This document shows, piece after piece, positions 41,714-54,028 of a stretch of DNA of 64,000 bases. The position numbers and the translations under genes were made by a program. Every line of letters begins with the position of its first letter. Position 1 is the first letter of the stretch. The stretch is from Pseudomonas sp. ADAK18. GTDB lineage: Bacteria; Pseudomonadota; Gammaproteobacteria; Pseudomonadales; Pseudomonadaceae. Location: contig NZ_CP052859.1 in the NCBI RefSeq assembly GCF_012935695.1, positions 67,001-131,000 of the forward strand, read 5' to 3'. A model generated the notes under the pieces. That model made no database searches. It was not told the DNA's origin and saw nothing but the letters and a program-made list of their open reading frames with translations.

Positions 41714-43633
41714 TTGAACGATATGGCAAAGAATCTGATCCTGTGGTTGATCATCGCGGCTGTCCTGGTGACGGTGATGAACAACTTCTCCAGCCCTAAT
41801 GAGCCGCAGACCCTCAACTATTCCGACTTCATCCAGCAAGTTAAGGATGGCAAGGTCGAGCGCGTAGCCGTGGATGGCTATGTGATTACCGGCAAGCGCA
41901 ACGATGGCGACAGCTTCAAGACCATTCGTCCGGCAATTCAGGACAATGGCCTGATCGGCGACCTGGTGGATAACCATGTGGTCGTTGAAGGCAAGCAGCC
42001 TGAACAGCAAAGCATCTGGACTCAGCTCTTGGTCGCCAGCTTCCCGATTCTGGTGATTATCGCCGTATTCATGTTCTTCATGCGCCAGATGCAAGGTGGT
42101 GCGGGTGGCAAGGGCGGGCCGATGAGCTTCGGCAAGAGCAAGGCGCGCCTGCTCTCCGAAGATCAGGTGAAAACTACCCTGGCTGACGTTGCAGGTTGCG
42201 ACGAAGCCAAGGAAGAAGTGGGCGAGCTGGTTGAGTTCCTGCGTGATCCGGGCAAATTCCAGCGCCTGGGCGGTCGTATTCCTCGCGGCGTTCTGATGGT
42301 TGGCCCTCCAGGTACCGGTAAGACCCTGCTGGCCAAGGCCATTGCTGGCGAAGCCAAAGTCCCCTTCTTCACCATTTCCGGTTCCGATTTCGTCGAGATG
42401 TTCGTCGGTGTCGGTGCCAGCCGTGTTCGCGATATGTTTGAACAGGCCAAAAAACACGCGCCCTGCATCATTTTCATCGATGAAATCGACGCCGTTGGTC
42501 GCCATCGTGGCGCCGGCATGGGTGGTGGTCATGATGAGCGTGAGCAGACCCTCAACCAATTGCTGGTTGAGATGGATGGCTTTGAAATGAACGATGGCAT
42601 CATCGTGATTGCCGCTACTAACCGTCCTGACGTACTTGACCCGGCGTTGCTGCGTCCGGGCCGTTTCGACCGTCAGGTTGTGGTTGGCCTGCCGGACATC
42701 CGTGGTCGCGAACAGATCCTGAAAGTACACATGCGCAAAGTGCCAATGGGCGACGACGTGGCTCCGGCCGTGATTGCTCGTGGTACTCCGGGCTTCTCCG
42801 GTGCTGACTTGGCCAACCTGGTGAACGAGGCGTCGCTGTTTGCCGCTCGTACCGGCAAGCGTATCGTTGAGATGAAAGAGTTCGAGCTGGCAAAAGACAA
42901 GATCATGATGGGCGCTGAGCGCAAGTCCATGGTCATGTCCGAAAAAGAGAAGCAGAACACCGCTTATCACGAAGCCGGTCACGCCATTGTCGGTCGCGTT
43001 GTGCCTGAGCATGACCCGGTTTACAAGGTGTCGATCATTCCTCGTGGTCGTGCGCTGGGTGTCACCATGTTCCTGCCGGAAGAGGATCGCTACAGCCTCT
43101 CCAAGCGTGCCTTGATCAGCCAGATTTGCTCGCTGTATGGCGGCCGTATTGCTGAAGAGATGACCTTGGGCTTTGACGGCGTGACCACCGGCGCATCCAA
43201 CGACATCATGCGCGCCAGCCAGATTGCACGAAACATGGTGACCAAGTGGGGTCTGTCGGAAAAACTCGGTCCTCTGATGTACGCCGAAGAGGAAGGCGAA
43301 GTATTCCTGGGTCGTGGGGGTGGCGGTCAAGGTGCCAGCTTCTCTGGTGAGACAGCCAAGCTGATTGACTCCGAAGTGCGCAGCATCATTGATCAGTGCT
43401 ATGGCACGGCTAAGCAGATCCTTACAGATAACCGCGACAAGCTCGATGCAATGGCTGACGCCTTGATGAAGTACGAGACCATTGATGCCGAACAGATCGA
43501 CGACATCATGGCTGGTCGCACTCCACGCGAGCCTCGCGATTGGGAAGGTGGCTCGGGTACTTCGGGAACTCCTCCAGTGGTAGAGAGCGAGCGCCCCGAA
43601 ACCCCGATCGGCGGCCCGGCGGCCGACCATTAA
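41714..43633 (+). CDS. ftsH: Membrane AAA+ zinc protease FtsH
   Basis: A 639-residue protein. The first membrane helix (5-22, [15 protein letters not shown]), a short periplasmic domain and a second helix (about 105-120) lead to an AAA domain with Walker A GPPGTGKT (197-204) and Walker [13 protein letters not shown]. The protease motif HEAGH (419-423) follows. FtsH degrades RpoH, LpxC and damaged membrane proteins. TTG at 41714 was preferred over ATG at 41723 because GAGGG sits seven bases before the TTG and too far from the ATG. folP follows after eight bases. Confidence 0.97.
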   Translation: MNDMAKNLILWLIIAAVLVTVMNNFSSPNEPQTLNYSDFIQQVKDGKVERVAVDGYVITGKRNDGDSFKTIRPAIQDNGLIGDLVDNHVVVEGKQPEQQSIWTQLLVASFPILVIIAVFMFFMRQMQGGAGGKGGPMSFGKSKARLLSEDQVKTTLADVAGCDEAKEEVGELVEFLRDPGKFQRLGGRIPRGVLMVGPPGTGKTLLAKAIAGEAKVPFFTISGSDFVEMFVGVGASRVRDMFEQAKKHAPCIIFIDEIDAVGRHRGAGMGGGHDEREQTLNQLLVEMDGFEMNDGIIVIAATNRPDVLDPALLRPGRFDRQVVVGLPDIRGREQILKVHMRKVPMGDDVAPAVIARGTPGFSGADLANLVNEASLFAARTGKRIVEMKEFELAKDKIMMGAERKSMVMSEKEKQNTAYHEAGHAIVGRVVPEHDPVYKVSIIPRGRALGVTMFLPEEDRYSLSKRALISQICSLYGGRIAEEMTLGFDGVTTGASNDIMRASQIARNMVTKWGLSEKLGPLMYAEEEGEVFLGRGGGGQGASFSGETAKLIDSEVRSIIDQCYGTAKQILTDNRDKLDAMADALMKYETIDAEQIDDIMAGRTPREPRDWEGGSGTSGTPPVVESERPETPIGGPAADH

Positions 43634-43641
43634 GGTTTGAA

Positions 43642-44493
43642 ATGACTTCTGCGTTGTCCTCGACCCGGCTGCCTTGCGGCAGTCGGGTTCTTGATTTAGC
43701 CCATACACATGTCATGGGCATTCTTAACGTAACTCCCGACTCTTTTTCCGACGGTGGCCGCTTTAGTCAGCTTGAGGCGGCGCTGCGTCATGCCGAGGCA
43801 ATGGTGGCTGCTGGCGCCACCTTGATCGATGTCGGTGGTGAGTCGACACGTCCCGGCGCTCGTGCGGTTTCTCCCCTGGAGGAGCTGGAGCGTGTTGCGC
43901 CAATTGTCGAGCGCATCCATCGCGAACTGGATGTAATCATCTCTGTTGATACGTCTACGCCAGCCGTCATGCGCGAAACTGCGCGCCTAGGTGCAGGCTT
44001 GATCAACGATGTGCGCTCCCTGCAGCGTGATGGTGCACTGGATGCTGCTGCAGCCACCGGATTACCAGTGTGCCTGATGCATATGCTTGGAGAGCCCGGC
44101 ACAATGCAGGATGACCCACATTACGACGATCTTGTGGGTGAGGTGACGGGGTTTCTTGCTGAGCGTGTTGCTCAGTGTGGCGCAGCAGGAATTGCTCGCG
44201 AGCGGATCATCCTCGATCCCGGGTTTGGTTTTGCTAAAACCCTGCAGCACAATTTAAGTCTGTTCAAGCATATGGAGTCCCTGCATGCCCTTGGTCGCCC
44301 CTTGTTGGTCGGGGTTTCGCGTAAGAGCATGATAGGTCAGGCGTTGAATCGTCCGGTGGGGGAGCGGCTGCACGGCAGTCTGGCTCTCGCGGCGCTTGCT
44401 GTGGTCAAGGGCGCGCGTATCTTGCGTGTGCATGACGTAGCCGAGACGGTGGATGTGGTACGGATGATCGCAGCTGTAGAATCAGCCGAATAA
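43642..44493 (+). CDS. folP: Dihydropteroate synthase
   Basis: A 283-residue TIM-barrel enzyme joining pABA to pterin pyrophosphate in folate synthesis, and the sulfonamide target. Both signatures are present: [18 protein letters not shown] and [11 protein letters not shown]. It starts eight bases after ftsH, and glmM follows after 16 bases, the conserved ftsH-folP-glmM order. Confidence 0.97.
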   Translation: MTSALSSTRLPCGSRVLDLAHTHVMGILNVTPDSFSDGGRFSQLEAALRHAEAMVAAGATLIDVGGESTRPGARAVSPLEELERVAPIVERIHRELDVIISVDTSTPAVMRETARLGAGLINDVRSLQRDGALDAAAATGLPVCLMHMLGEPGTMQDDPHYDDLVGEVTGFLAERVAQCGAAGIARERIILDPGFGFAKTLQHNLSLFKHMESLHALGRPLLVGVSRKSMIGQALNRPVGERLHGSLALAALAVVKGARILRVHDVAETVDVVRMIAAVESAE

Positions 44494-44509
44494 GAATGAT
44501 GGAGCACTT

Positions 44510-45847
44510 ATGACTAAAAAATATTTTGGCACCGACGGCATACGTGGTCGGGTCGGCGAATTTCCTATTACTCCTGATTTCATGCTCAAGCTCGGCTGGG
44601 CTGCTGGCATGGCGTTTCGCAGTATGGGCGCCTGTCGCATATTGGTTGGCAAGGACACGCGGATCTCGGGTTATATGTTTGAGTCTGCGCTGGAGGCGGG
44701 CCTGTCCGCTGCGGGCGCTGATGTCATGTTGCTGGGGCCTATGCCTACACCAGCGATCGCTTACCTGACGCGGACCTTTCACGCTGAAGCCGGTATTGTG
44801 ATCAGCGCCTCGCACAATCCGCATGATGACAATGGCATCAAGTTCTTCTCGGGGCAGGGTACCAAGCTGCCGGATGAGATCGAGCACATGATCGAAGAGT
44901 TGCTGGATGCGCCGATGACCGTCGTCGAGTCGGGCAAGTTGGGTAAGGTCTCGCGAATTAACGACGCTTCCGGTCGTTACATTGAGTTTTGCAAAAGCAG
45001 CGTACCAAGCAGTACCAATTTTGCCGGCTTGAAGCTGGTCATCGATTGCGCTCACGGTGCTACTTACAAGGTGGCGCCCAGCGTGTTCAAGGAGCTGGGT
45101 GCGCAAGTTACTGTGCTATCGGCCCAGCCTAACGGTTTAAACATCAACGACAATTGCGGCTCGACCCATATGGGGCAGTTGCAGGCTGCGGTTTTGGCTG
45201 AGCACGCCGACCTGGGTATCGCGTTCGATGGTGATGGTGATCGAGTGCTGATGGTCGATCACACCGGTGCGATTGTCGACGGTGATGATCTGCTGTTTAT
45301 CATTGCCCGCGATTTGCACGAGCGTAACAGGCTGCAAGGTGGCGTTGTCGGCACCTTGATGAGTAATCTGGGGTTGGAGCTGGCTCTGGCAGATTTGGGG
45401 ATTCCGTTCGTGCGCGCCAACGTCGGCGATCGTTACGTAATCGCTGAGTTGCTGGAGCGCAACTGGCAGGTGGGTGGTGAGAACTCGGGGCATGTTGTCT
45501 GCTTCCAGCACACCACCACTGGGGATGCGATCATCGCGGCACTTCAGGTGCTGCTGGCCCTGCGCCGTCGTGAGGAAAGCCTTGCCCAGGCTCGCCAGGC
45601 TCTGCGCAAATGTCCGCAGGTGCTGCTCAATGTCCGTTTTGCGGGCGGTGCGAATCCTATCGAGCATCCGGCCGTCAAAGAGGCTAGCGAGCGTGTTACT
45701 GCGGCGATGGCAGGCCGTGGGCGAGTCTTGCTGCGCAAGTCGGGCACCGAGCCTCTGGTTCGCGTAATGGTCGAAGGCGAGGACGAAACACAGGTTCGTG
45801 GCTATGCCGAAGAGCTGGCAAAACTGGTAACTGAAGTTTGCGCCTGA
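44510..45847 (+). CDS. glmM: Phosphoglucosamine mutase
   Basis: A 445-residue alpha-D-phosphohexomutase converting glucosamine-6-phosphate to glucosamine-1-phosphate for peptidoglycan and LPS. The active serine is S101 in [17 protein letters not shown]. The metal loop [11 protein letters not shown] and the sugar loop GGENSGH are present. tpiA follows. Confidence 0.97.
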   Translation: MTKKYFGTDGIRGRVGEFPITPDFMLKLGWAAGMAFRSMGACRILVGKDTRISGYMFESALEAGLSAAGADVMLLGPMPTPAIAYLTRTFHAEAGIVISASHNPHDDNGIKFFSGQGTKLPDEIEHMIEELLDAPMTVVESGKLGKVSRINDASGRYIEFCKSSVPSSTNFAGLKLVIDCAHGATYKVAPSVFKELGAQVTVLSAQPNGLNINDNCGSTHMGQLQAAVLAEHADLGIAFDGDGDRVLMVDHTGAIVDGDDLLFIIARDLHERNRLQGGVVGTLMSNLGLELALADLGIPFVRANVGDRYVIAELLERNWQVGGENSGHVVCFQHTTTGDAIIAALQVLLALRRREESLAQARQALRKCPQVLLNVRFAGGANPIEHPAVKEASERVTAAMAGRGRVLLRKSGTEPLVRVMVEGEDETQVRGYAEELAKLVTEVCA

Positions 45848-45913
45848 ATTCGGCTTGCCAGTGATGATGTGGTTGGGTAACATCTGCGCCCACTTTGACC
45901 GACGAGGTACAGC

Positions 45914-46669
45914 ATGCGTCGCACTATGGTAGCTGGTAACTGGAAAATGCACGGTACCCGCGCCAGTGTCGCTGAGCTGATCAATGGCCTTCGTCATTTG
46001 GCCTTGCCAAGCGGTGTTGATGTCGCGGTATTCCCGCCTTGCTTGTATATCAATCAAGTGATTGATGGCTTGAAAGGCAAGTCGATTCAGGTCGGCGCGC
46101 AGAACTCTGCGGTGGAAGCCATGCAAGGTGCATTGACCGGTGAGATTGCACCGAGTCAATTGGTTGATGCGGGATGTTCCCTGGTGCTTGTTGGGCACTC
46201 CGAGCGCCGTCAGATGATGGGCGAGCGTGATGGGACACTCAATCGAAAATTCGCGGCGGCACAGGCTTGCGGCTTGGTTCCGGTGCTGTGCATAGGGGAG
46301 ACCCTGGAGCAGCGCGAGTCCGGAAAAACTCTTGAGGTTGTCGGGCGTCAGCTGGGCAGTATCATTGAGGAGCTGGGAGTCGGTGCCTTTGCAAATGCAG
46401 TAATTGCTTACGAGCCGGTCTGGGCCATTGGCACCGGGCTGACTGCTTCGCCGCAACAGGCGCAGGATGTGCATGCAGCCATTCGTGCGCAGTTGGCGGC
46501 AGAGAATTCTGAGGTCGCACGAGGTGTGCGGCTTCTATACGGCGGCAGCGTGAAGGCGGCCAATGCGGTCGAACTGTTCGGCATGCCGGATATCGATGGG
46601 GGGCTCATTGGTGGAGCTTCCCTGAATGCAGATGAGTTCGGTGCGATTTGTCGCGCCGCGGGAAACTGA
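45914..46669 (+). CDS. tpiA: Triosephosphate isomerase
   Basis: A 251-residue TIM barrel with catalytic K11 (GNWKMHG), H95 (LVGHSERR) and E167 ([11 protein letters not shown]). It interconverts dihydroxyacetone phosphate and glyceraldehyde-3-phosphate. The next gene, secG, starts four bases after it. Confidence 0.98.
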   Translation: MRRTMVAGNWKMHGTRASVAELINGLRHLALPSGVDVAVFPPCLYINQVIDGLKGKSIQVGAQNSAVEAMQGALTGEIAPSQLVDAGCSLVLVGHSERRQMMGERDGTLNRKFAAAQACGLVPVLCIGETLEQRESGKTLEVVGRQLGSIIEELGVGAFANAVIAYEPVWAIGTGLTASPQQAQDVHAAIRAQLAAENSEVARGVRLLYGGSVKAANAVELFGMPDIDGGLIGGASLNADEFGAICRAAGN

Positions 46670-46673
46670 AAAA

Positions 46674-47057
46674 ATGCTGGAAACAGTCATCGTTGTTTTT
46701 CATCTGCTGGGTGCGCTGGGCGTAGTTGCTCTGGTTTTGCTGCAGCAGGGTAAAGGTGCGGACGCTGGTGCGTCTTTCGGGGCAGGTGCTTCAAATACTG
46801 TGTTCGGAAGCCAAGGTTCCTCTACCTTTCTTAGTAAGTTTACTGCTATACTTGCCGCCGGTTTCTTCATAACCAGCTTGGGGTTAGGTTACTTTGCTAA
46901 AGAGAAAGCTCATGTGCTGACTCAGGTAGGTCTCCCAAATCCAGCAGTGTTGGAAGTACCAAAAGCAAAACCGGCTTCTGATGATGTCCCGGTGCTTCAA
47001 GAGCAAAAGTCGGCTACTCCAGCGACTGACGTGCCTCCAGCTCAAGAGCAGAAGTAA
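46674..47057 (+). CDS. secG: Protein translocase subunit SecG
   Basis: A 127-residue inner-membrane protein with two membrane helices (about 2-22 and 52-72) joined by the conserved loop [21 protein letters not shown]. It supports protein export with SecYE. The tail is longer than in E. coli and proline/lysine-rich ([16 protein letters not shown]). It is followed by tRNA-Leu. Confidence 0.96.
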   Translation: MLETVIVVFHLLGALGVVALVLLQQGKGADAGASFGAGASNTVFGSQGSSTFLSKFTAILAAGFFITSLGLGYFAKEKAHVLTQVGLPNPAVLEVPKAKPASDDVPVLQEQKSATPATDVPPAQEQK

Positions 47058-47079
47058 GAAGGGTTTCAAACGTAGTATT

Positions 47080-47165
47080 GCCGAGGTGGTGGAATTGGTA
47101 GACACGCAACCTTGAGGTGGTTGTGCCCATAGGGTGTAGGGGTTCGAGTCCCCTTCTCGGTACCA
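47080..47165 (+). tRNA. tRNA-Leu, anticodon GAG
   Basis: An 86-base class II tRNA with a long variable arm and CCA encoded. The anticodon GAG lies at 47114-47116 in a TTGAGGT loop closed by CAACC/GGTTG. The T-loop GGTTCGAGTCC is normal. Confidence 0.96.
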
Positions 47166-47261
47166 ATTATCAGGAGAGCCCGCTGTTGCGGGCTTTCTTG
47201 TAGGTGGAAGGTTACATTGACCCTGTAAGGGATCGGTCGTATACTTCCGCCCCAGCTTTGT

Positions 47262-47338
<77 letters not shown>

Positions 47339-47348
47339 GTTTTAGCGG

Positions 47349-47372
47349 AGCCCCTTTTAAGGGGCTTTTTGT
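47349..47372. terminator. Terminator after initiator tRNA
   Basis: AGCCCCTT/AAGGGGCT with a TT loop is followed by TTTTT. It ends the tRNA transcript upstream of rimP. Confidence 0.85.
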
Positions 47373-47478
47373 TAGCTGGACACTTTCAACGCCGCTATTC
47401 GACGGCGTTTCAAGGATGGGCGTTTCGCCCATTTTTTTATTTTGCACAGCATGCACATACATGCACGAGGGGGTTCAG

Positions 47479-47937
47479 GTGTCGAGCAAGCTAGAAGAGT
47501 TGCAGGCCTTGTTGGCCCCGGTGGTCGTGGCCCTAGGCTATGAATGCTGGGGTATTGAGTTTTCGGCTCAAGGTCGCCACTCAATGTTGCGCGTTTATAT
47601 CGATAAAGAGGGCGGCGTGCTGGTGGACGATTGTGCCATTGTCAGCCGTCAGATCAGCGGTGTTCTGGATGTTGAAGATCCGATTGCCGTTGAGTACACC
47701 CTCGAAGTTTCCTCGCCTGGCATGGAACGCCCACTGTTCACTATTGAGCAGTATGCAAAATTTGCCGGTGAACAAGTGAAGATCAAGCTGCGCTCTCCCT
47801 TTGAAGGGCGGCGCAACTTTCAGGGCCTTCTGCGCGGCGTAGAAGAACAGGACGTCGTGGTGCAGGTTGAAGACCATGAGTTTCTGTTGCCGATCGATAT
47901 GATCGACAAGGCCAACATTATTCCCAGTTTTGACTGA
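47479..47937 (+). CDS. rimP: Ribosome maturation factor RimP
   Basis: A 152-residue protein needed for 30S assembly. The family start [22 protein letters not shown] and the segment [13 protein letters not shown] fix it. The start is GTG at 47479 with GAGGGGG just upstream; an upstream ATG would add 21 non-homologous residues. It heads the rimP-nusA-infB operon. Confidence 0.96.
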   Translation: MSSKLEELQALLAPVVVALGYECWGIEFSAQGRHSMLRVYIDKEGGVLVDDCAIVSRQISGVLDVEDPIAVEYTLEVSSPGMERPLFTIEQYAKFAGEQVKIKLRSPFEGRRNFQGLLRGVEEQDVVVQVEDHEFLLPIDMIDKANIIPSFD

Positions 47938-47984
47938 GACGCGGATCCCGCGGATCCAATGGCTTGCGAAAGGCGAGGCGTACG

Positions 47985-49466
47985 ATGAGCAAAGAAGTAC
48001 TGCTGGTTGTTGAGTCGGTATCCAATGAAAAGGGCGTACCGGCAAACGTGATTTTTGAAGCGCTGGAGCTGGCCCTGGCCACTGCTACCAAAAAGCGTTT
48101 TGAAGACGAAGTTGATCTGCGTGTGGAAATCAATCGCCACACCGGTGCCTATGAGACTTTCCGTCGTTGGACGGTCGTCGAAGAGGCCGATCTTGATGAT
48201 CCGGCCATCGAAACCTGGCCGAGCAAGGTTGCTGAAACGCACCCAGGCGCTCAGGTTGGTGAGGTCGTCGAAGAAAAGATCGAGTCCATCGAGTTCGGCC
48301 GTATTGCTGCACAGACTGCCAAGCAAGTCATCGTGCAAAAGGTTCGTGAAGCCGAACGTGCTCAAGTCGTTGACGCCTATCGCGAGCGCCTGGGGGAAAT
48401 CATCTCCGGCACCGTGAAAAAAGTGACCCGCGACAATGTGATCGTTGACCTGGGTAACAACGCTGAAGCGTTGCTGGCCCGTGAAGACATCATTTCCCGC
48501 GAAACTTTCCGAGTTGGCGTGCGTTTGCGTGCGTTGCTCAAGGAAATCCGCACCGAGAACCGCGGCCCTCAGTTGATCCTGTCGCGTACCGCGCCGGAAA
48601 TGCTGATCGAGCTGTTCCGTATCGAAGTGCCAGAAATTGCCGAAGGCCTGATCGAAGTCATGGCTGCGTCCCGCGATCCGGGTTCGCGTGCCAAGATCGC
48701 GGTCCGCTCCAAGGACAAGCGTATCGACCCGCAAGGTGCTTGCATTGGCATGCGCGGTTCGCGCGTCCAGGCCGTATCGGGCGAGTTGGGCGGTGAGCGT
48801 GTGGATATCGTCCTGTGGGACGACAACCCGGCGCAGTTCGTGATCAACGCCATGTCGCCTGCAGAAGTGGCGGCAATTATCGTTGACGAGGATGCCCATG
48901 CGATGGACATCGCCGTTGGCGCAGACAATCTGGCTCAGGCCATTGGTCGCGGTGGTCAGAACGTACGTTTGGCCAGCCAGTTGACTGGTTGGACCCTGAA
49001 CGTGATGACCGAATCGGACATCCAGGCTAAGCAGCAAGCAGAAACCGGTGACATCCTGCGCAACTTCATCGACGAGCTGGAAGTCGACGAAGACCTGGCG
49101 CAGGTGCTGGTAGATGAAGGCTTTACCAGCCTGGAAGAGATTGCCTACGTACCGTTGGAAGAAATGCTCAACATCGACGGCTTTGACGAAGACACCGTCA
49201 ACGAGCTTCGCGCTCGGGCCAAGGATCGTTTGTTGACTAAAGCCATCGCTACTGAGGAAAAGCTGGCAGACGCCCATCCGGCCGAAGACCTGCTCTCGCT
49301 TGAGGGTATGGACAAGGATTTGGCGATGGAACTGGCGGTGCGCGGCGTAATTACCCGCGAAGACCTGGCCGAGCAGTCTATTGACGACCTGCTCGACATC
49401 GACGGCATTGACGATGATCGTGCCGGCAAGTTGATCATGGCCGCCCGAGCCCATTGGTTCGAGTAA
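47985..49466 (+). CDS. nusA: Transcription termination/antitermination factor NusA
   Basis: A 493-residue protein with the order: polymerase-binding N-domain (1-125), S1 domain (about 135-200, [19 protein letters not shown]), two KH domains ([18 protein letters not shown] and [13 protein letters not shown]) and two C-terminal acidic repeats ([13 protein letters not shown]). NusA tunes pausing, termination and antitermination. infB starts 27 bases later. Confidence 0.97.
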   Translation: MSKEVLLVVESVSNEKGVPANVIFEALELALATATKKRFEDEVDLRVEINRHTGAYETFRRWTVVEEADLDDPAIETWPSKVAETHPGAQVGEVVEEKIESIEFGRIAAQTAKQVIVQKVREAERAQVVDAYRERLGEIISGTVKKVTRDNVIVDLGNNAEALLAREDIISRETFRVGVRLRALLKEIRTENRGPQLILSRTAPEMLIELFRIEVPEIAEGLIEVMAASRDPGSRAKIAVRSKDKRIDPQGACIGMRGSRVQAVSGELGGERVDIVLWDDNPAQFVINAMSPAEVAAIIVDEDAHAMDIAVGADNLAQAIGRGGQNVRLASQLTGWTLNVMTESDIQAKQQAETGDILRNFIDELEVDEDLAQVLVDEGFTSLEEIAYVPLEEMLNIDGFDEDTVNELRARAKDRLLTKAIATEEKLADAHPAEDLLSLEGMDKDLAMELAVRGVITREDLAEQSIDDLLDIDGIDDDRAGKLIMAARAHWFE

Positions 49467-49493
49467 TTAGGCGCGGCCTGAGGAGAGAAGTGC

Positions 49494-52016
49494 ATGACGC
49501 AAGTCACGGTGAAACAACTGGCCGATGAGGTCAAAACACCGGTAGAGCGCCTGTTGCAGCAGATGCGTGAGGCAGGTCTGCCGCACACCGCCGCCGATGA
49601 AGGTGTGAGCGATAGTGAGAAGCAGTCTTTGCTGACTCACTTGAAGAGCAGCCACAAGGCGAAAGTGGAAGAACCGCGCAAGATTACATTGCAGCGCAAA
49701 ACCACCAGCACACTGCGTGTTGCTGGTAGCAAGAGCATCAGCGTTGAAGTGCGTAAGAAGAAAGTCTTCGTACAGCGCAGCCCGGAAGAAATCGAAGCCG
49801 AGCGCAAACGCGAACTGGAAGAGCGTCGCGCAGTAGAAAATGCTGCTCGTCAGAAGGCTGAAGAAGAAGCCAAGCGTCGCGCCGAAGAAGAAGCGCGTCG
49901 CCAGCCTACTGCTGCGCAACCTGCTGGTACTGACGCGGTTGCCGCGCCTAGCGCGTCTGTAGAGCCTGTACGTGAGGCCGCTCCGGTTGCCGCAGCACCT
50001 GCTCCTGCAGCCGATGCTCGGAAGCGCGACGAACCTCGTCGTCCGGACAAACCACGTGCCGACGATAACAATCGTCGTGGCAGTGGCGATGGCGAGCGCA
50101 AAAACGCTCCACATCGTGCTTCGGTCAAAGAGAAGGCGCCAGCGCCACGGGTTGCTCCACGTACTACCGACGAAGAAAGCGACAGCTTCCGTCGCGGTGG
50201 TCGCGGCAAGGCCAAGCTGAAGAAGCGCAACGCCCACGGTTTCCAGAGCCCAACCGGCCCTGTCGTGCGTGATGTGCAGATCGGCGAGACCATCACTGTT
50301 GGCGATCTCGCCAATCAGATGTCGGTCAAGGCTGCTGAAATCATCAAGTTCATGTTCAAACTGGGTACTCCAGCGACCATCAACCAGGTGCTTGATCAGG
50401 AAACTGCTCAACTGGTAGCCGAAGAGCTGGGCCACAAAGTGACCCTGGTCAGCGACACTGCCCTGGAAGATTCCCTGGCTGAGTCCCTGAAGTTTGAAGG
50501 CGAGACCTTCTCCCGTGCGCCAGTCGTGACCGTAATGGGCCACGTTGACCATGGTAAGACCTCGCTGCTCGACTATATCCGTCGTGCCAAGGTAGCTGCA
50601 GGCGAAGCCGGCGGCATCACCCAGCACATCGGTGCATACCACGTTGAAACTGAACGCGGCATGGTCACCTTCCTCGACACCCCAGGTCACGCCGCGTTTA
50701 CCGCAATGCGTGCCCGTGGTGCCAAGGCGACCGACATCGTGATCCTGGTAGTTGCAGCGGACGACGGCGTAATGCCGCAGACCATTGAAGCTGTCCAGCA
50801 CGCCAAGGCCGCTGGTGTTCCACTGGTTGTTGCAGTGAACAAAATCGACAAGCCGGGCGCCGATCTTGATCGCATCCGTAGCGAACTGTCGGTTCATGGC
50901 GTGACTTCCGAAGAGTGGGGCGGTGATACGCCGTTCGTTTCGGTTTCGGCGAAAGTCGGTACCGGCGTAGACGAACTGCTCGAAGCTGTTCTGCTGCAAG
51001 CCGAAGTTCTCGAACTGAAAGCAACTCCATCGGCCCCGGGTCGTGGTGTTGTGGTTGAGTCGCGTCTCGACAAAGGTCGTGGCCCGGTTGCAACCGTTCT
51101 GGTTCAAGACGGCACCCTGCGCCAAGGCGACATGGTCCTGGTTGGTTCGAACTACGGCCGTGTACGTGCCATGCTCGACGAGAACGGCAAGCCAATCAAA
51201 GAAGCCGGTCCTTCCATCCCTGTCGAGATCCTCGGCCTGGACGGTACCCCGGACGCTGGCGACGAGATGAGCGTGCTGTCGGACGAGAAGAAAGCCCGTG
51301 AAGTGGCTCTGTTCCGTCAAGGCAAGTTCCGCGAAGTCAAGCTGGCCCGTGCTCACGCCGGCAAGCTGGAAAACATCTTCGAGAACATGGGCCAGGCAGA
51401 GAAGAAGACGCTCAACATCGTCCTCAAATCTGACGTTCGTGGTTCCCTCGAAGCGTTGAACGGCGCCTTGAATGGCCTGGGTAACGACGAAGTGCAAGTG
51501 CGTGTTGTCGGTGGCGGTGTCGGTGGTATCACCGAGTCCGACGCCAACCTGGCACTCGCTTCCAACGCTGTACTGTTCGGCTTCAACGTGCGTGCCGATG
51601 CTGGCGCACGGAAGATCGTCGAGCAGGAAGGTCTGGACATGCGTTACTACAACGTCATCTACGACATCATCGAAGACGTCAAGAAGGCCCTTACCGGCAT
51701 GCTTGGCAGCGACGTCCGGGAAAACATCCTGGGTATTGCTGAAGTTCGCGATGTGTTCCGCTCGCCGAAATTCGGTGCGATCGCCGGTTGTATGGTTATT
51801 GAAGGTGTTGTGCACCGTAACCGTCCAATCCGTGTATTGCGTGAAGACATCGTTATCTTCGAAGGCGAGCTGGAATCCCTGCGCCGCTTCAAGGATGACG
51901 CTTCCGAAGTGCGTGCCGGCATGGAGTGCGGTATCGGCGTCAAGAGCTACAACGACGTCAAAGCTGGCGACAAGATCGAAGTTTACGAGAAGGTTCAGGT
52001 TGCTCGCAGCCTCTAA
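49494..52016 (+). CDS. infB: Translation initiation factor IF-2
   Basis: An 840-residue GTPase. An IF2_N domain and a long charged Ala/Arg/Glu linker (about 100-260) come first. The GTPase has G1 GHVDHGKT (349-356), G3 DTPGH and G4 NKID. Two beta-barrels and the fMet-tRNA domain follow. IF-2 brings initiator tRNA to the 30S subunit. An internal start in the linker may give a shorter form, as known in E. coli, but I did not locate one. Confidence 0.97.
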   Translation: MTQVTVKQLADEVKTPVERLLQQMREAGLPHTAADEGVSDSEKQSLLTHLKSSHKAKVEEPRKITLQRKTTSTLRVAGSKSISVEVRKKKVFVQRSPEEIEAERKRELEERRAVENAARQKAEEEAKRRAEEEARRQPTAAQPAGTDAVAAPSASVEPVREAAPVAAAPAPAADARKRDEPRRPDKPRADDNNRRGSGDGERKNAPHRASVKEKAPAPRVAPRTTDEESDSFRRGGRGKAKLKKRNAHGFQSPTGPVVRDVQIGETITVGDLANQMSVKAAEIIKFMFKLGTPATINQVLDQETAQLVAEELGHKVTLVSDTALEDSLAESLKFEGETFSRAPVVTVMGHVDHGKTSLLDYIRRAKVAAGEAGGITQHIGAYHVETERGMVTFLDTPGHAAFTAMRARGAKATDIVILVVAADDGVMPQTIEAVQHAKAAGVPLVVAVNKIDKPGADLDRIRSELSVHGVTSEEWGGDTPFVSVSAKVGTGVDELLEAVLLQAEVLELKATPSAPGRGVVVESRLDKGRGPVATVLVQDGTLRQGDMVLVGSNYGRVRAMLDENGKPIKEAGPSIPVEILGLDGTPDAGDEMSVLSDEKKAREVALFRQGKFREVKLARAHAGKLENIFENMGQAEKKTLNIVLKSDVRGSLEALNGALNGLGNDEVQVRVVGGGVGGITESDANLALASNAVLFGFNVRADAGARKIVEQEGLDMRYYNVIYDIIEDVKKALTGMLGSDVRENILGIAEVRDVFRSPKFGAIAGCMVIEGVVHRNRPIRVLREDIVIFEGELESLRRFKDDASEVRAGMECGIGVKSYNDVKAGDKIEVYEKVQVARSL

Positions 52017-52087
52017 CTCTCGCACTTCGAGGGCCACGCGGCGCCCGGGCATGCAAATGCCTGGCGCGGCGTCCGGACTCTAAACGC

Positions 52088-52122
52088 AACGCCCGGTCTG
52101 GCTTTTGTCAGGCCGGGCGTTT
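52088..52122. terminator. Terminator between infB and rbfA
   Basis: AACGCCCGG-TCTG / CAGGCCGGGCGTT forms a strong stem with a short run of T in the loop flank. It may end a fraction of infB transcripts. Confidence 0.75.
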
Positions 52123-52175
52123 GCCGCTTTCAGACCCCACGGGTTTCACCGTGTGGCAGTAACAGGTAACAAGAC

Positions 52176-52577
52176 ATGGCAAAAGAATACAGCCGTACCC
52201 AACGTATCGGCGATCAGATGCAGCGTGAGCTGGCACAGTTGATCCGTCGTGAAGTAAAAGATCCACGTGTTGGCCTAGTCACCATCACCGCCGTTGAAGT
52301 CAGCCGTGACGTTGGTCATGCCAAGATCTTCATCACGGTGATGGGCCAGGACAGCGCCGAAGAAATCGCGCAAAGCATCAAGGTGCTCAACTCAGCCGCA
52401 GGCTTCCTGCGCATGCAGTTGGCCCGTGAAATGAAGCTGCGCAGCGTTCCTCAGTTGCACTTCCACTACGACGAAAGCGTCGTGCGTGGCGCGCATCTGT
52501 CGGCACTGATCGAGCGGGCCGTGGCTGAAGACAACCAGCACCCGGAAGCGTCCACACCTGAAGACGCCAAGGAGTAA
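52176..52577 (+). CDS. rbfA: Ribosome-binding factor A
   Basis: A 133-residue KH-like protein for 16S maturation and cold adaptation. The segments [22 protein letters not shown] and [14 protein letters not shown] are characteristic. truB starts three bases after its stop. Confidence 0.97.
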   Translation: MAKEYSRTQRIGDQMQRELAQLIRREVKDPRVGLVTITAVEVSRDVGHAKIFITVMGQDSAEEIAQSIKVLNSAAGFLRMQLAREMKLRSVPQLHFHYDESVVRGAHLSALIERAVAEDNQHPEASTPEDAKE

Positions 52578-52580
52578 TCG

Positions 52581-53498
52581 GTGGCTCAGGTCAAACGTAT
52601 CCGTCGTAACGTCAGCGGTATCATTCTGCTGGACAAGCCCATTGGCTTTACCTCCAATGCCGCCTTGCAGAAAGTCCGCTGGCTGCTCAATGCCGAGAAG
52701 GCCGGACATACTGGCAGCCTTGATCCCCTGGCCACCGGTGTCTTGCCGTTGTGCTTTGGCGAGGCCACCAAGTTCTCGCAATACCTGCTTGATTCCGACA
52801 AGGGTTACGAAACCCTGATGCAACTGGGCAAGACCACCACCACGGCAGACGCCGAAGGTGATGTTTTGCAGGTTCGGGACGTGACCGTTGGTCGTGCTGA
52901 TATCGAAGCTGCTTTACCTGCTTTTCGCGGAAAAATCAGTCAGATACCGCCGATGTACTCGGCTCTTAAGCGTGATGGCCAGCCTCTTTACAAGCTGGCA
53001 CGTGCGGGCGAAGTAGTGGAGCGCGAACCACGTTCTGTTACTATTGCGCGCTTGGAATTGCTCGCCTGTGAAGGCGACACCGCCCGGTTGTCGGTGGACT
53101 GCAGCAAAGGCACCTATATCCGTACCCTGGTGGAAGATATCGGTGAGCAACTTGGCTGTGGCGCGTACGTTGCAGAACTGCGACGCACCCAGGCCGGACC
53201 TTTCACCCTGGCCCAGACGGTCACGTTGGAAGAGCTGGAAGCCGTACACGCCGAAGGCGGTAACGAAGCGGTTGATCGCTTCCTGATGCCATCGGACAGC
53301 GGTTTGCTGGATTGGCCATTGCTGCACTTCTCGGAGCACAGCGCGTTCTACTGGCTTAACGGCCAGCCGGTCCGTGCACCGGATGCCCCGAAGTTCGGCA
53401 TGGTGCGAGTACAGGATCACAACGGTCGCTTTATCGGTATCGGTGAAGTGAGCGAAGACGGGCGCATCGCGCCGCGTCGACTGATTCGGTCAGAATGA
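52581..53498 (+). CDS. truB: tRNA pseudouridine-55 synthase
   Basis: A 305-residue enzyme that makes pseudouridine 55 in the T loop of tRNAs. The catalytic aspartate is D48 in [16 protein letters not shown], with the [13 protein letters not shown] motif and a PUA-like C-terminal tail. The start is GTG, GGAG lying seven bases before it. A 142-base inverted-repeat element follows. Confidence 0.97.
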   Translation: MAQVKRIRRNVSGIILLDKPIGFTSNAALQKVRWLLNAEKAGHTGSLDPLATGVLPLCFGEATKFSQYLLDSDKGYETLMQLGKTTTTADAEGDVLQVRDVTVGRADIEAALPAFRGKISQIPPMYSALKRDGQPLYKLARAGEVVEREPRSVTIARLELLACEGDTARLSVDCSKGTYIRTLVEDIGEQLGCGAYVAELRRTQAGPFTLAQTVTLEELEAVHAEGGNEAVDRFLMPSDSGLLDWPLLHFSEHSAFYWLNGQPVRAPDAPKFGMVRVQDHNGRFIGIGEVSEDGRIAPRRLIRSE

Positions 53499-53504
53499 CC
53501 GGAA

Positions 53505-53646
53505 CCAGTTTGAGGTAAAAGCGTCGCGAGCGAAGGTAAGACAAGGAAAAAACAGGCGAGGAGGCGGAGTTAACTGCTGTTAATGAGCATTCCGAGCCTG
53601 TTTTTGACGCAGGATTACCAAACGCAGCAGCTTTTACACAAACTGG
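53505..53646. repeat. Inverted-repeat element between truB and rpsO (MITE-like)
   Basis: The ends CCAGTTTGAGGTAAAAGC (53505) and GCTTTTACACAAACTGG (ending 53646) are inverted with a small offset. Inside is a second arm pair (AAAAACAGGC and GCCTGTTTTT). Total length is about 142 bases, with no coding frame. It resembles the long intergenic repeats of P. fluorescens genomes; the family name is not certain. Confidence 0.6.
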
Positions 53647-53758
53647 AACGAGGGTGGCTGTTAGCAGGCATGGTCACTACTCATTTTTAGATACAGGGAT
53701 TTGTCCCTGGCCTGTTGAAATCGCCCTTTGGGTGGTTTCCTGATAAAAGGATTGCCTC
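53647..53758 (+). promoter_or_regulatory. rpsO leader
   Basis: The 112 bases before rpsO contain two short hairpins (CAGGGATTTGTCCCTG and GCCCTTTGGGTGG). Ribosomal protein S15 represses its own mRNA in several bacteria through a structured leader near the start codon, so autoregulation is plausible here. The exact fold was not computed. Confidence 0.45.
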
Positions 53759-54028
53759 ATGGCTCTCGACGTTCAAGAAAAAGCACAAATCGTAGCTGAC
53801 TACCAGCAAGCTGTTGGTGACACTGGTTCGCCAGAAGTGCAAGTTGCACTGCTGACCCACAACATCAACAAGCTGCAAGGTCACTTCAAGGCCAACGGTA
53901 AAGATCACCACTCCCGTCGTGGTCTGATCCGCATGGTAAACCAGCGTCGTAAGCTGCTGGACTACCTGAAAGGCAAGGATCTGGGTCGTTATCAGGCTCT
54001 GATCGGTCGCCTGGGTCTGCGTCGCTAA
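53759..54028 (+). CDS. rpsO: 30S ribosomal protein S15
   Basis: An 89-residue rRNA-binding protein with the classical motif [19 protein letters not shown] and [20 protein letters not shown]. It binds the central domain of 16S rRNA early in assembly. pnp follows after 194 bases, the conserved rpsO-pnp order. Confidence 0.98.
   Translation: MALDVQEKAQIVADYQQAVGDTGSPEVQVALLTHNINKLQGHFKANGKDHHSRRGLIRMVNQRRKLLDYLKGKDLGRYQALIGRLGLRR

Noticed and set aside
49467-52052. An 861-codon open frame opposite infB, and similar frames opposite nusA and ftsH
   Set aside because: Low-complexity shadow of Ala/Arg/Glu-rich coding DNA; no start signal.
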